Assembly: GCF_001540865.1 (NCBI RefSeq)
Contig: NC_033637.1
Location: forward strand, 3,305,349 to 3,369,348
Reading direction: 5' to 3'
DNA: 64,000 nucleotides
From: Ananas comosus
Taxonomy: Eukaryota > Streptophyta > Magnoliopsida > Poales > Bromeliaceae
The notes under the pieces are model-generated. The model had not been told where the DNA came from. It was given only the letters and a program-made list of their open reading frames with translations, and made no database searches. Shown here one piece after another: positions 10,001 through 20,022 of this stretch. Every line of letters begins with the position of its first letter. Position 1 is the stretch's first letter. A program made the translations under genes and the position numbers.

Positions 10001-12251
10001 AAAACGCAGGGGGAATGTGTAGGCATAAAAGCTGACTTTGAGAAGGCTTACGACAGAGTATGCTGGGGATTTCTCCGAAAAATCATGATATGGCTGGGGG
10101 CAAATCAGCGTTCGTGCGGTTGGATTGACCAATGTATTGCCAACGCCAAAATTGCTATCCTTGTTAATGGGGTTCCATCCAAGTGGATAAAAACCAAAAG
10201 AGGACTACGTCAAGGGGACCCGCTCTCTCCGTGCCTCTTTATTCTGGTTGCGGAAGGTTTAGCGAGATTGATAAATAAAGCGGTCAAAAGTCACTTGATA
10301 AGAGGAGTGGGACCTAACAGCGAATCTAAGGTTGCGTTTATCCAGTATGCTGATGATACAGTATTCTTTTGCGAAGCACACAGCAAACAAGTACGGAACC
10401 TACTCTTTGTCTGGCATATTTTCGAGCGGTCATCGGGGTTAAAGATCAACAGGAGTAAGTCAGAGCTTTTTTATTTAGGCAGGACGGCCCACCGGGGAGA
10501 GCGGTTTGCTCAGATTTTAGGTTGTAAATTGAGTTCTTTCCCGATACGATACCTTGGACTTCCCCTCAAGAATAGTCGACTCAACAAAGCGGACTGGTGG
10601 CCTATCATTAGTAGAATCGAGAAAAGGATTGAAGGATGGCAAGCAAACCTTTTGTCGGTCGGTGGAAGATTGACACTAGTAAATTCTGTCCTCTCAAATC
10701 TAACTATGTATTTTTTTCTCGGTGTTGAAAGCGCCGAAATGGGTCATAAAGCGCATAGAAGCACTTAGGAGGGCCTTCTTTTGGAAAGGAAGGAGCAGTG
10801 TGTCTGGCGGACATTGTTTAGTGAATTGGAAAACGGTTTGTCGAAGCAAAAAAGAGGGGGGCCTAGGAGTCATGGCCCTTGAGACCATGAACATAGCCTT
10901 ATTAGCAAAGTGGCGGTGGAGAATGTTATCCGATAACGGCTCGCAATTGGGCAATTTTATTCGGAGTGCCTACTATGTTAGAAGAACACCCCTTAGGGAA
11001 GGGGGTCTCTTTTCGACCTTCTTCCCAATGGTGGCAGAGTGTGCTAAAGACAAGGGACATCTTCAGGTGTGGTTTATCTTTTACGATAGGGGACGGCAAC
11101 AATGTCGGTTTCTGGACAGATAAATGGATTGGTGAAATGCCCCTGCAGTCACTCTTCCCTCGTATCTTTAACGACATAACATCGCGAATCCTTAAGGTCA
11201 GACAGTGCTTCGGGAGAAATGGTTGGAGGTGGCACAAGATTCTGCAAGGTTTCGCTCCGGAATCTCAAAATGATAGTGCATCATTACTGGAGTTGAGGGA
11301 ACTAGTAGATACCCTCCTGTTGACGGATAACAGAGACGTAGCCAGATGGAGATGGACTGCAACAGAAATTTTCACAGTTAAATCTCTGTATACTTTCTTG
11401 CAGGATGGCAGCGGACATGAACGAAGGTTCGTTCAATTGTGGAAGATCAAAACGCCTCTGAAAGTTAAAATCTTCGGGTGGCTAGTACTAAAGCATAGGG
11501 TACTAACGAGAGATAATATGGCCATGAGGGGATGGTCTGGAGAGTTGAGCTGATCGTTCTGTTCAGAAGATCCAGAGACAGTTGACCATCTGTTTGCTGC
11601 ATGCAGTTTCTCACGAGACTTGTTCGGGTGCTTCATGCCCAATAAGCGCTTCGTCAATACGTGTGCTTCAACCGACTTGATCTGGAACACTTATAGCGCT
11701 ACGTGGGGTAATGTACGGAGAAGGGATCTATCGACCATTATTACCGTGTGGTGGGCTGTGTGGTGGGATATTTGGTTGGAACGGAACAGGAGAATATTCG
11801 AAGATAAGAAAACTCCACTGAGGCAACTAGTGTTGGACGTTCGATCTTTTAGAAGGGTTTGGGATCTACATTGCATCTAGTTTTTTCTTTTTTTTTTCTT
11901 TTTTTTTTCTTTTTTCCCTCCGGAAGTCTAGCTGCTTCATCTATGCTTAATTCACCTCCCTATTAAATGAAGCGGTAGCATGCTATCTTTCTCTCACAGA
12001 AANGTTTAAAAATAAAAAACTATTACCTCCTCAACTAGTGAGGATATTTTGAAATTGGCCCATTACTCTTTTTTTCTTTACTTGATTTTTTTTCGAAATG
12101 AAATAATTTTAGTCGATTAAATCCATAAATAATTTATTTCGGTGCAACTAAATTTAGAAATTTTATTGCAAATAATATTGAAACAAAGTCACTAGATTTA
12201 ATGACAATTGTTTAAAGTCAAAAAAATTAGAAGCTAAGAAAATACAACTAA

Positions 12252-12289
<38 letters not shown>

Positions 12290-13152
12290 GCTAGAATTTC
12301 CAAATTTGAAGGAAAACAGAATAAGACAACAGTAGTAACCTGGGTGAGGCGTGCATTGGGAAAGCTCGCCAAGAACCGCCGGATCAAATCGGTCCCGATC
12401 GGCGCCCCGCTGCAGGTCACCACGGCCAGCGAGCTCACGTCGCCCACCGATGCCGCGCCCGCGCACCCAGCCTCTCGAAATTTCACCAGCGCCAGCACGG
12501 CCGGCGGCGCCAATGCGAGATGCGTCAGCCGGAAGCGCGCGACGGCCTTCAGCGTCCGCTTGGCGTCGAACCTCTCCGTCTGAATCACCGCCGTCTCCCC
12601 GACCGCCGCCGCCTTGAGGCAGAAAGCGAAGCCGTAGGCGTGGAAGAGCGGGACCGTCAGCAGCATTCTAGCCGCCGGTGCAGCAGCAGCAGCCGACGCG
12701 GCCGCTGCCAGCGGCGCCGTGGCCGCTATCAGGTTGCGGTGGGTGAGCAAAACGCCCTTCACCCGCCCCGTCGTCCCCGAGGAGTAGAGGATCGCCGCGG
12801 AGTCCGATTGGCGGATCACAACGGCCTCCACTGTGGGATAAGATTCGGAGATTTGCAAGAAGGATCGGAATCGGGGGGAGTCGAGGAGGATGGTGGGGAG
12901 GTTGGACGGTAGCTTGTGGGCGGTGGAGGAGGTGCCATTGGCGGCGTCGATGAGAGCGGGGTGGGAGGGGAGGGGGGAAGAAGGGAGGAAGGAGAAGGCG
13001 AAGGAGGGGAAGGAGAGGGGGAGGGAAGGTGGAGGGAGGGGGACGGCGGGGCGGAGGCTGTGGAAGGTCGTCGTCGCCGCGCAGAAGCCGCTGCGAGGGT
13101 CGACGTCCGGCGGAGACTGTGGTGGTGGTGGTGGTGGTGCTTCGGCGGCCAT
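7071..13152 (-). CDS. 4CLL: 4-coumarate:CoA ligase-like (4CLL9-type), copy A
   Basis: An ANL-family adenylate-forming acyl-CoA synthetase that probably activates fatty or jasmonate-precursor acids in peroxisomes. My exon model (CDS, minus strand) is 13152-12340, 9584-9395, 8756-8611, 8025-7958, 7410-7308 and 7184-7071. These join in frame to 477 codons. Visible motifs are the AMP-binding P-loop [19 protein letters not shown], box II GELWIRG, the hinge [13 protein letters not shown] and the C-terminal catalytic Lys in [12 protein letters not shown]. The end QSKL is a PTS1 peroxisomal signal. The sequence resembles Arabidopsis At5g63380 most. Exon 1 lacks 81 codons that are present in copy C (between DAANG and TSSTAHK), removing a strand-rich part of the N-domain, so activity is doubtful unless this is an assembly fault. 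Intron 1 (9585-12339) is mostly an opposite-strand LINE, and an N at 12003 lies in it. Exons 2-6 look normal. Confidence 0.8.
7533..7693 (-). mobile_element. tRNA-derived SINE, copy 1
   Basis: Read on the minus strand it has the GACCGTCCCTAG head, an A-box-like region, a B box (GTTCGAATCC type), the AGTTTATTTCTAAATAAAATAAACG body, the palindromic GATAGCATGCTATC tail and an A tail. CTATTTGGTTTTCTT (15 bp) is present on both sides (7518-7532 and 7695-7709) as a target duplication. It lies in an intron of 4CLL copy A, in the gene's own orientation. Confidence 0.85.
8755..9058. repeat. 152-bp tandem duplication at an exon 3 acceptor
   Basis: The segment starting ACCTACACTAATG at 8755 is repeated with apparently perfect identity from 8907. 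Both copies end in T-rich tracts, and copy 2 runs straight into the SINE at 9044. The acceptor-side sequence of exon 3 is therefore duplicated, but the coding part is not. Confidence 0.9.
9044..9204 (-). mobile_element. tRNA-derived SINE, copy 2
   Basis: Same family and the same 161-bp length as the 7533 copy. The target duplication CAGACTAAAATAACTT (16 bp) is perfect at 9028-9043 and 9205-9220. The tail palindrome reads GGTAGCACGCTAGC, and the B box is slightly altered. It lies in the intron between exons 2 and 3 of 4CLL copy A. Confidence 0.9.
9740..12002 (+). mobile_element. 5'-truncated LINE (L1-type), broken reverse transcriptase
   Basis: Frame 9767-10768 carries reverse-transcriptase motifs: [27 protein letters not shown] (motif A), [10 protein letters not shown] (motif B) and YADD (motif C). 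The product then continues through two frame changes, near a T run at about 10711-10717 and a G run at about 11000-11005. It reaches the C-terminal RNase-H-side/zf-RVT region ([13 protein letters not shown], then [10 protein letters not shown]) and ends at 11880. A TGA at 11551-11553 seems to replace a residue just before the SFC of the zinc-knuckle. The endonuclease domain is missing. The 3' end has T-rich blocks and then GAAGCGGTAGCATGCTATC, like the SINE tail. It lies in intron 1 of 4CLL copy A, antisense to it. Not functional as it stands. Confidence 0.9.
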
Positions 13153-13202
13153 TGATGGAGTTGAGCTTGATTACGACGCAGAGGATCAACGTCGACGGTG
13201 AA

Positions 13203-13443
13203 TTATAGTAGTAGTGATCAGCAGGAGAATAGTGGCGCGAATCTTGTCCTGCTCAGCGGGTGGTCCATTTTATTTTATTTGAAAAAATTATAACACTAAT
13301 AATCTCATAATATTGAATAATATAAAAGCAAGTAAGAGACTTATATAGTTTATTTGTGACTTGTAACTATTAAATTAGTAAATAAATTTTATTATGTCAG
13401 GCTTTTTATTTGAATAATTATTTAATACTTTTTATTTGAATAA
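13203..13443. repeat. 241-bp duplicate; promoter side of 4CLL copy A
   Basis: A near-identical copy of 4273-4513 that ends at the N at 13444. It begins about 50 bases upstream of the copy A start codon, so it would hold the proximal promoter. It is AT-rich after the first 70 bases. Confidence 0.9.
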
Positions 13444-13444
13444 N

Positions 13445-13764
13445 GGGGAGAGGATGAAGGCGACGTCGCCTTTGGACACGGCGCCGGAGGAGCGGAGCGC
13501 GGCGGCGAGGGAGCGGATTTGAGAGAGCAGCTCCGGGTAGGAGATGGCGTCGCCATTGGCGGCGTCGATGAGAGCGGGGTGGGAGGGGAGGGGGGAAGAA
13601 GGGAGGAAGGAGAAGGCGAAGGAGGGGAAGGAGAGGGGGAGGGAAGGGGGAGGGAGGGGGACGGTGGGGCGGAGGCTGTGGAAGGTCCTCGTCGCTGCGC
13701 AGAAGCCGCTGCGTGGGTCGACGTCCGGCGGAGACTGCGGTGGTGGTGCTGCTTCGGCCGCCAT
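13445..13764 (-). pseudogene. 4CLL: 4CLL copy B, first-exon fragment at a contig edge
   Basis: It encodes the first ~106 residues of a 4CLL9-type ligase, nearly identical to the start of copy A (MAAEA..., [18 protein letters not shown]). Unlike copy A, it keeps the [10 protein letters not shown] block and runs to VAFILS, where the N at 13444 cuts it. Sequence upstream of the ATG differs from that of copy A. It could be a third tandem gene whose remainder was lost in assembly, the undeleted allele of copy A, or a true truncated duplicate. It cannot encode a working enzyme as it stands. Confidence 0.75.
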
Positions 13765-13835
13765 GGGAGAGAAGAATCAGACCAGCGGGGGGATTCGCGG
13801 TTTCCGTACGACTGACGGGGCAAGGCAAATTTTTA

Positions 13836-14774
13836 AATACGTTGTTTTGCGCATTTTTGTCACTTTAGTATTTTATAATTTAAAATATATTAATTTAATA
13901 TTTTAAAATTTTTTTCGTGAGTCTTTCGTTAATTTTTTATTAAATTATATATCAAAAATTTCAGATCATCCATCTTTAATTTATCAAATATTCACTTCAA
14001 TATCTTTACTTTTAGGGTGCGTTTGGTTCTCGCTATCTTTTAAAGATTCCTAGTAATCCAATGGAAATAAAAATATATGACGGTGTTTGGCTAAACGCAC
14101 TAAGTAATCTAGTTGGTAATATTGGATTCACTTAGGAATAAGATTCACCCCAAAGTACTAATCTCATTCCCTTGAGGGAGGGTGGGTATCCTCATATTAA
14201 TGGATTGAGATAATCATAATATGTCTAATCTCTTTCTTTCTTTCTACCCGCCGGCTAATTGATATTATTTTTCTTTACACTCTAACCTTATATCTCTCTC
14301 TAAACTTATTTTTCTCTCTAAAATTCAACTTTTTTTTCTCTCTCTAAACTAAGCTTTCTCTCTCTCTTTTTCTAAAATTTCAACTCTCTCACTCCCTCTA
14401 ATTTCGACTATATTTTTCTTTCTATTTTTTTAATTATGCTCTCTCTCTCTAACTTATACTCTCTCTCCCTTTTTTCTAAAAAGATGTTGAAACTTTTGGT
14501 AACATTATCTAAAATTAATTAAATAAATAAATTAATTAATTGTATATTTTTTGCAATATAAAATAACATGGCTAATTAATATTACCGTGCGAACCAAACA
14601 CAGGAATTCTACATTTTTAGTAATAGAATGAATAGGAATAAGATTCTCAGATATCTTTTATTCCTAGTAATCTTTCATAATGCGAACCAAACGCACCCTT
14701 AATTTTATCACTAATTTAACAAAATAAATTAATAAAGTAAAAAAATTTGAAACAATATAAGTGGTATTTGGAGT
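13836..14774. repeat. Old dispersed repeat split by a Tourist-like MITE
   Basis: 13836-14014 (CACTTTAGTATTTTATA and on to TATCTTTACTTTTA) continues at 14699 (ATTTTATCACTAATTTAAC). Together they match the uninterrupted relative at 36345-36680 (ACTTTAGTACCATTTAG, then TTTGTCACTGATTTAACG) and that at 20590-20860. The MITE at 14015-14698 therefore inserted into an older repeat. Confidence 0.7.
14015..14698 (+). mobile_element. Tourist-like (PIF/Harbinger) MITE, 684 bp
   Basis: The termini GGGTGCGTTTGGTTC and (minus strand) GGGTGCGTTTGGTTCGC are inverted repeats flanked by TTA on both sides (14012-14014, 14699-14701). The interior is long CT-rich / T-rich non-coding DNA. The second full copy is at 61321-62010 in the opposite orientation. 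Confidence 0.9.
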
Positions 14775-15529
14775 TTTTCGAGGAACAAAGACCGCGGGTA
14801 TTTGAGCAGCATGTGCGTGATGAACGGGCAGCACGGATTTCCTACAACCTGGGTTCTACGTTTTTTGCTGCTACCAAGGTACTTGGGATTCTTCCATGTT
14901 AGTCATCCAATATGTCAAAATATTATTTTTACTATTCAATATTTGTTTTTTGTACGTCTACTATAATTTGATTTTTAAATTTAAATATATTATTTATTTT
15001 TATATATTTTATTACGATATACACCGAATTCAAAATTTTAAATCAAGTAGTGTTAACTGATTCAAATCAAATAAATTCAAATTTTGGATAGTTGGAAATT
15101 TTGAAAAGTTAGATATATGATGCAAAATAGTTCATCGTGTAGATAAATTCGGTATGTTTTGATCTATTTTATTTGTTGCTACTTAGTTAGCAGCCCTTTT
15201 TTTTTTGTTTGCCACTGAAAACTGTCTGATACTATTAGATTTTTAAAAAAAAGAAGTTAGGAATGAAACAATAATCCTTTTGTTTTGTTTTGTTTTTTAT
15301 TAAACAGGGGTATACCAAAAAGTATAATTTGATATTTCCATTTTCATATTTATGGTCTTTGCCATACTACAATATGGCTTTGGATGGCTTCGGAAGCTAA
15401 GTAATCCAATGGGAAACTTAGGCACTGAAGCAAAACGGAAATTAACATCAATATAAATGTAGAAATTATGTATCAAGATAGTAATGTATACTTCACAATT
15501 CTCATTAATCACCACACCAACCATACAAG
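14775..15529. other. Spacer between 4CLL copies B and C
   Basis: AT-rich. The last ~100 bases are probably the 3' untranslated region of copy C. No exon or element recognised. Confidence 0.5.
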
Positions 15530-18500
15530 TCATAGTCTAGAAACAGAGCCACATATTTGGTTTATAATTTCCCTTCTTAGTATCTTCCCAGATGGCGATT
15601 TTGGTATTCTGTCAACAAACAGAACCTTGCGTATCTTCTTATACGGCGCGACCTGTTAAAAAAAATTAAATGAAAACATTCACTTCATATATGTTGTGTG
15701 ATAATCCATAATCTTGCTCGAAATCTCTTCTTCCACAAAATATTAATATTTGAAAAAATTTGGAGCGAAATATACCTGCTGAGCAACATAATCCATTACT
15801 TCGGTTTCGCTGATATCGCATCCTGGTTGTCTCACCACAAGTGCCACAGGTATTTGACCAGCTTCTTCATGAGGATACCTAAAGCAATGCGAAAATACGA
15901 TGATCGTAAGTAAGCATACAACTGTTCTTGACAAAATTTTTGTGCGTATAAAAGTTTATTTTTCACTTTATTCAACTTCTGATTACAGAGTTTAGAAACT
16001 CACGGTATCACGGCCGCGTCGAGGATCTTCGGAGAAGATTGGAGCACGTGCTCCAACTCTGCAGGTGGAACCTGTGATAGCAACCAAATAATGCCCAGTG
16101 AAACTAAATTATGTTATCCAAAGATATTAAAGAAAAGAAGTGTTCTTTTTTGTTACTACTGAGCAAAAACTTTTCATAGAGATAAGAACAAGGACCTGGT
16201 ACGCCTTGTATTTGATTAGCTCTTTAAGCCTATCAACTACATGAACAAATCCATCTTGATCAATGTAACAAAGATCGCCCGTCTTCAACCACCCTTCGCT
16301 ATCAAAGGCTGAAGCATTCGCTTCGTCGTCCCCGACGTAACCTAAGAAAATAGAATACGTATGTAATTCGGATCAAATGAATATCAACTCTTCAACCTAA
16401 TTTGCGTGTGTTCTCTTGTACTATTTTTGCTTCAGTACTAATAATAAAACAAGTAAACTCAACATCTGAAATGTTACAAAGAAATGATTACTTCTAAAAT
16501 TTTCGCATAATTTCTGTATATTGATCCAACACTTTTCGACTTATAACACCGTCTCCGAATCTAATCCTACATGCCTAACAAGAACATTTATCTCATGAAT
16601 AAGGCAAAAAAAAAATAGTAAGAAGGAAAAATAAGAAAAAAGAGGTGTTACTTTTCTTCTTCTTTTTTTGAGAGAGAGAGAGATAGGTAGCATGCTAGCT
16701 ACTTCGTTTATTTCATTTAGAAATAAACTTAGCTAGAAATATAAATCAACTAAGATTCGAGCTTGGGACCTCGAACTAGCATGTTATATTTTTTATATTA
16801 CCTTTCATGAGAGCCGGGCCTCGGACCCAAAGCTCTCCTTTTTGGCCAACTGACAGTATATTACCAGTGACATGGTCTACGATTTTCACTTCGACGTTCT
16901 GCGCAAGGCGACCGGCGGATCTCAGATGACAGCATTCTTCGGGGTTGATCATCCTCGATATACCTCCGGCCTCTGTCGCACCATATCCCTAGCGCCCAAA
17001 ATAAAAAAATGTAGGAGTCTGGATAAGACAAAATCAGCTTTACAATAAGATAAGAAAATAGAAGCTGCAATTTGAACTGTTTTTAGTGTCCCTAGCTTGG
17101 CACGAGGACACTGGAGGGACTCGAATTGAAAAAGAAATGTCATGGGTTCATCAAATAGCACTAAAATTACTAAATTTTGAGTATTCCATTTCTATCTTCA
17201 AAATTAGTAACCAAAGAAGATTTACTAAATAAACCTTTCAACAGTATAAAATAGCTCTATTTAAACAGTATCAGGTCGGGACAAAAGATGTCATGTCATT
17301 CATTACATGTCTAACACCACCCAACTTTTTCAAAAAAAAAAAAACAGTTGCAGTCAAAACATAGTTGGCACCTGCCCATCTTCTTCATGCAACTACTATT
17401 TTTTGAAAACTGCTTACTAATATGTGTGACTTGTTGAAAGGAGCTTTCGCTATCCTTTTTCTTTTTTTTCCATTTTGTTATGCAAAGACAAAATACCAGT
17501 GTTTACAAATAGTGGCAATCTCAATTATTAATGCACACTGGGCCTCCTCAACTTATTTGCTTGCTAAGCTGTGCACTGATGTATTGCTAATCAAAGGGAG
17601 TTGCTGCGGATAACTGTTTATGATAAAAATTTGATTAAACTCTCTCGATGCGAAACTCAAATAATCGGTAGTAGAGCGACTACCGAATTTTCAGCGATTG
17701 ATGCCAGAGCAAGTTACAAATCCTGATCTCCAAAAAAAAAGATTTCTACATACTATTCATGTGTAGATAAATATATAATATTTTAAATTTTACGTGCACA
17801 AATTAATTAAGAACTTTTAAATTATCATTATTTAATGACTGGTATAATTTTTTTTTTTTATAAAAAAGTTCTTTTTAGATGTTTTTGAAAAATTATTTCT
17901 CTCTACTAAACTCTCATGCTCAAACCATAAATGAAGTTTTGCTATCAATTTTCCTTTTCAATCAAATGGTTTATTTATGAATTTTTATTTATTTTGAAAG
18001 GTATACTAATCCATTAGTCACGGGGATGGGAAAGAGTCACGGTAACACAATCAAAGCAATTGATTATGCAAATCAAACAATAGGAATTTATTTTTAAAAT
18101 TAAAGGAAGAACTCCTTAATTGCCATCGGAATGCTAAAAGTGGTGTGACTTTTTTTGCTATGAAATTAAAAACTAAGCAATCATGTGAGACTTGCTTTTA
18201 TTATCAAATTATAAATGACTCTTTGATGTGCCCCCACTCCCAACCCTAACTCTATTAAAAAAAAAGTCATAGGAGTTTCTGTAGCGGTTCTGTAAAGAAA
18301 ATTAATATTAAAAAAAAATAATTTTGATATTGACAGATAGAAAACGTCGTATTTATTCATGATTTGAATATTTTTTTTTTTTACTCCAGCAATATTAAGA
18401 ATAATTTTGGCAACATTAATTCTCTTCCGTAAAAAAAAAAAAAAACTTTTACCAAGGGTTTTGTTTAACTTTTCTTATCACATTTTTGTTCTGTTTGGTG

Positions 18501-20022
18501 TAAAAAAATTAATTTGGTAAAAAAGAACTTTTTTCATAATAAATTTGTAATAGAATTATATTCTTACCCAGTTTGATAATTAATGTACTGTTCCTACTCA
18601 TCTTAAATTGTACGTATATGTAAATCAATTGGGTTGACCATCACTGTCTCACATCCATATTATGCAGGATTTTGTGAACAACTCCTGTTGGATGCGTATT
18701 GCTACAGGTTCCTTAATAAAATGTTATCTATGGCTTAATATATATTGTTATTATATTAATAATAATATATTCGCATCAATAAATAATTAATGTAGACTAT
18801 ATGCCCCATACCAATATATATCATTATCAATCTTTAAAATTAATTTTTTTGGGAGATTCAAAATGTATTTCTAGTCAGAGCATGCCAGCACATTAATCCC
18901 GTTGCAGCAGCAGTACAACGTAAATAGCACTGCTGACGTGTAGCGTACCTGCTGCAGCTCCACGCGTGGGAAGCGTGATTGGAACCGCCGGGCCGCCGCC
19001 ACGTGCAGCGGCGCCCCGCCGCACACGACTCGCCGGAGCGCCGGCAGGCCGTAGCGCGACGCCTCCGCCGTCATCACCACCGTCGTCTCCGCCAGCGCCA
19101 CCCCCTTCAGCGCGAAGAAGAACCCCAGGGAGTGGAACATCGGCGCCCCCAGCAGGGTCACCTGCTGCACTAAAATATAAAAATATTAAAACACTGTTCG
19201 TTCGTTGAGATATTGTATCATATGATATAACACTCGGTTATTTAATACTGTAGTATCAGAGCAGAAGGTTTCTGAAAACTGGTAATTGACGACCTGCGGT
19301 CCGTCGACAGGGCGCAGCGCGTGGAATCCGGCGGCCATGGCGATGAAGCTGCGGTGCGGCAGCGCCGCCGCCTTCACCTGCCCCGTGGTGCCGGACGAGT
19401 ACTGGATGGCCGCCGTGTCCGACTGCATGATCTCGACGTCGGGAACGGGCGCAGAGTCGGCTTTCAAGAAGGAGCGGAATCGGGGGGAGTCGAGGAGGAC
19501 GGTGGGGAGGTCGGACGGGAGCTTGTGGGCGGTGGAGGAGGTGGCGAAGGCGACGGAGGGTCTCGAGAGGCCGACGAGGCGGGAGATCTCCGGAGGGGTC
19601 GAAACAGGGTTCGCAGGGGAGACGACGACGCCGAGGGAGAGGAGAGCCAAGTAGAGGACGGGGACGTCGAGGCGCGGCGGGGAGAGGACGAAGGCGACGT
19701 CGCCTTTGGACACGGCGACGGTGGAGCGGAGCGCGGCGGCGAGGGAGCGGGTTTGAGAGAGCAGCTCCGGGTAGGAGATGGCGTCGCCATTGGCGGCGTC
19801 GACGAGAGCGGGGTGGGAGGGGAGGGGGGAAGAAGGGAGGAAGGAGAAGGCGAAGGAGGGGAAGGAGAGGGGGAGGGAAGGGGGAGGGAGGGGGGAGGCT
19901 GGGCGGAGGCTGTGGAAGGTCCTCGTCGCTGCGCAGAAGCCGCTGCGAGGGTCGATGGACGGCGCCGGAGAGGAGGATTCGGCGGCAACTGCGGCGGCGG
20001 CGGCGGCGGCGGTCTCTGCCAT
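15530..20022 (-). CDS. 4CLL: 4-coumarate:CoA ligase-like (4CLL9-type), copy C
   Basis: A paralogue of copy A. Exons on the minus strand: 20022-19294, 19161-18949, 16988-16802, 16341-16196, 16071-16004, 15878-15776 and 15652-15530, giving 522 codons in frame. Downstream exon sizes match copy A (146, 68 and 103 bp). The N-terminal block missing from copy A is present ([25 protein letters not shown]). Box II is GELWVRG, the C-terminal Lys is in [12 protein letters not shown], and the end SRL is a PTS1 variant. It has an extra 132-bp intron (19162-19293) where copy A is continuous. About 39 residues are missing between ETTVVMT and [13 protein letters not shown], including the PP-containing segment that lines the acyl pocket in this family. 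The P-loop continuation is [11 protein letters not shown] instead of [11 protein letters not shown]. It is probably a degenerating or altered enzyme. The large intron (16989-18948) contains no further gene. Confidence 0.75.
16672..16785 (-). mobile_element. Truncated SINE in an intron of 4CLL copy C
   Basis: Tail side of the same SINE family: A tail (T run on plus), GGTAGCATGCTAGC palindrome, body, and a B-box remnant GATTCGAGCTTG. The head (GACCGTCCC) is missing. Confidence 0.8.

Noticed and set aside
9767..11880. A functional reverse transcriptase or host gene
   Set aside because: Two frame changes, an internal TGA and a missing endonuclease domain show a dead LINE.
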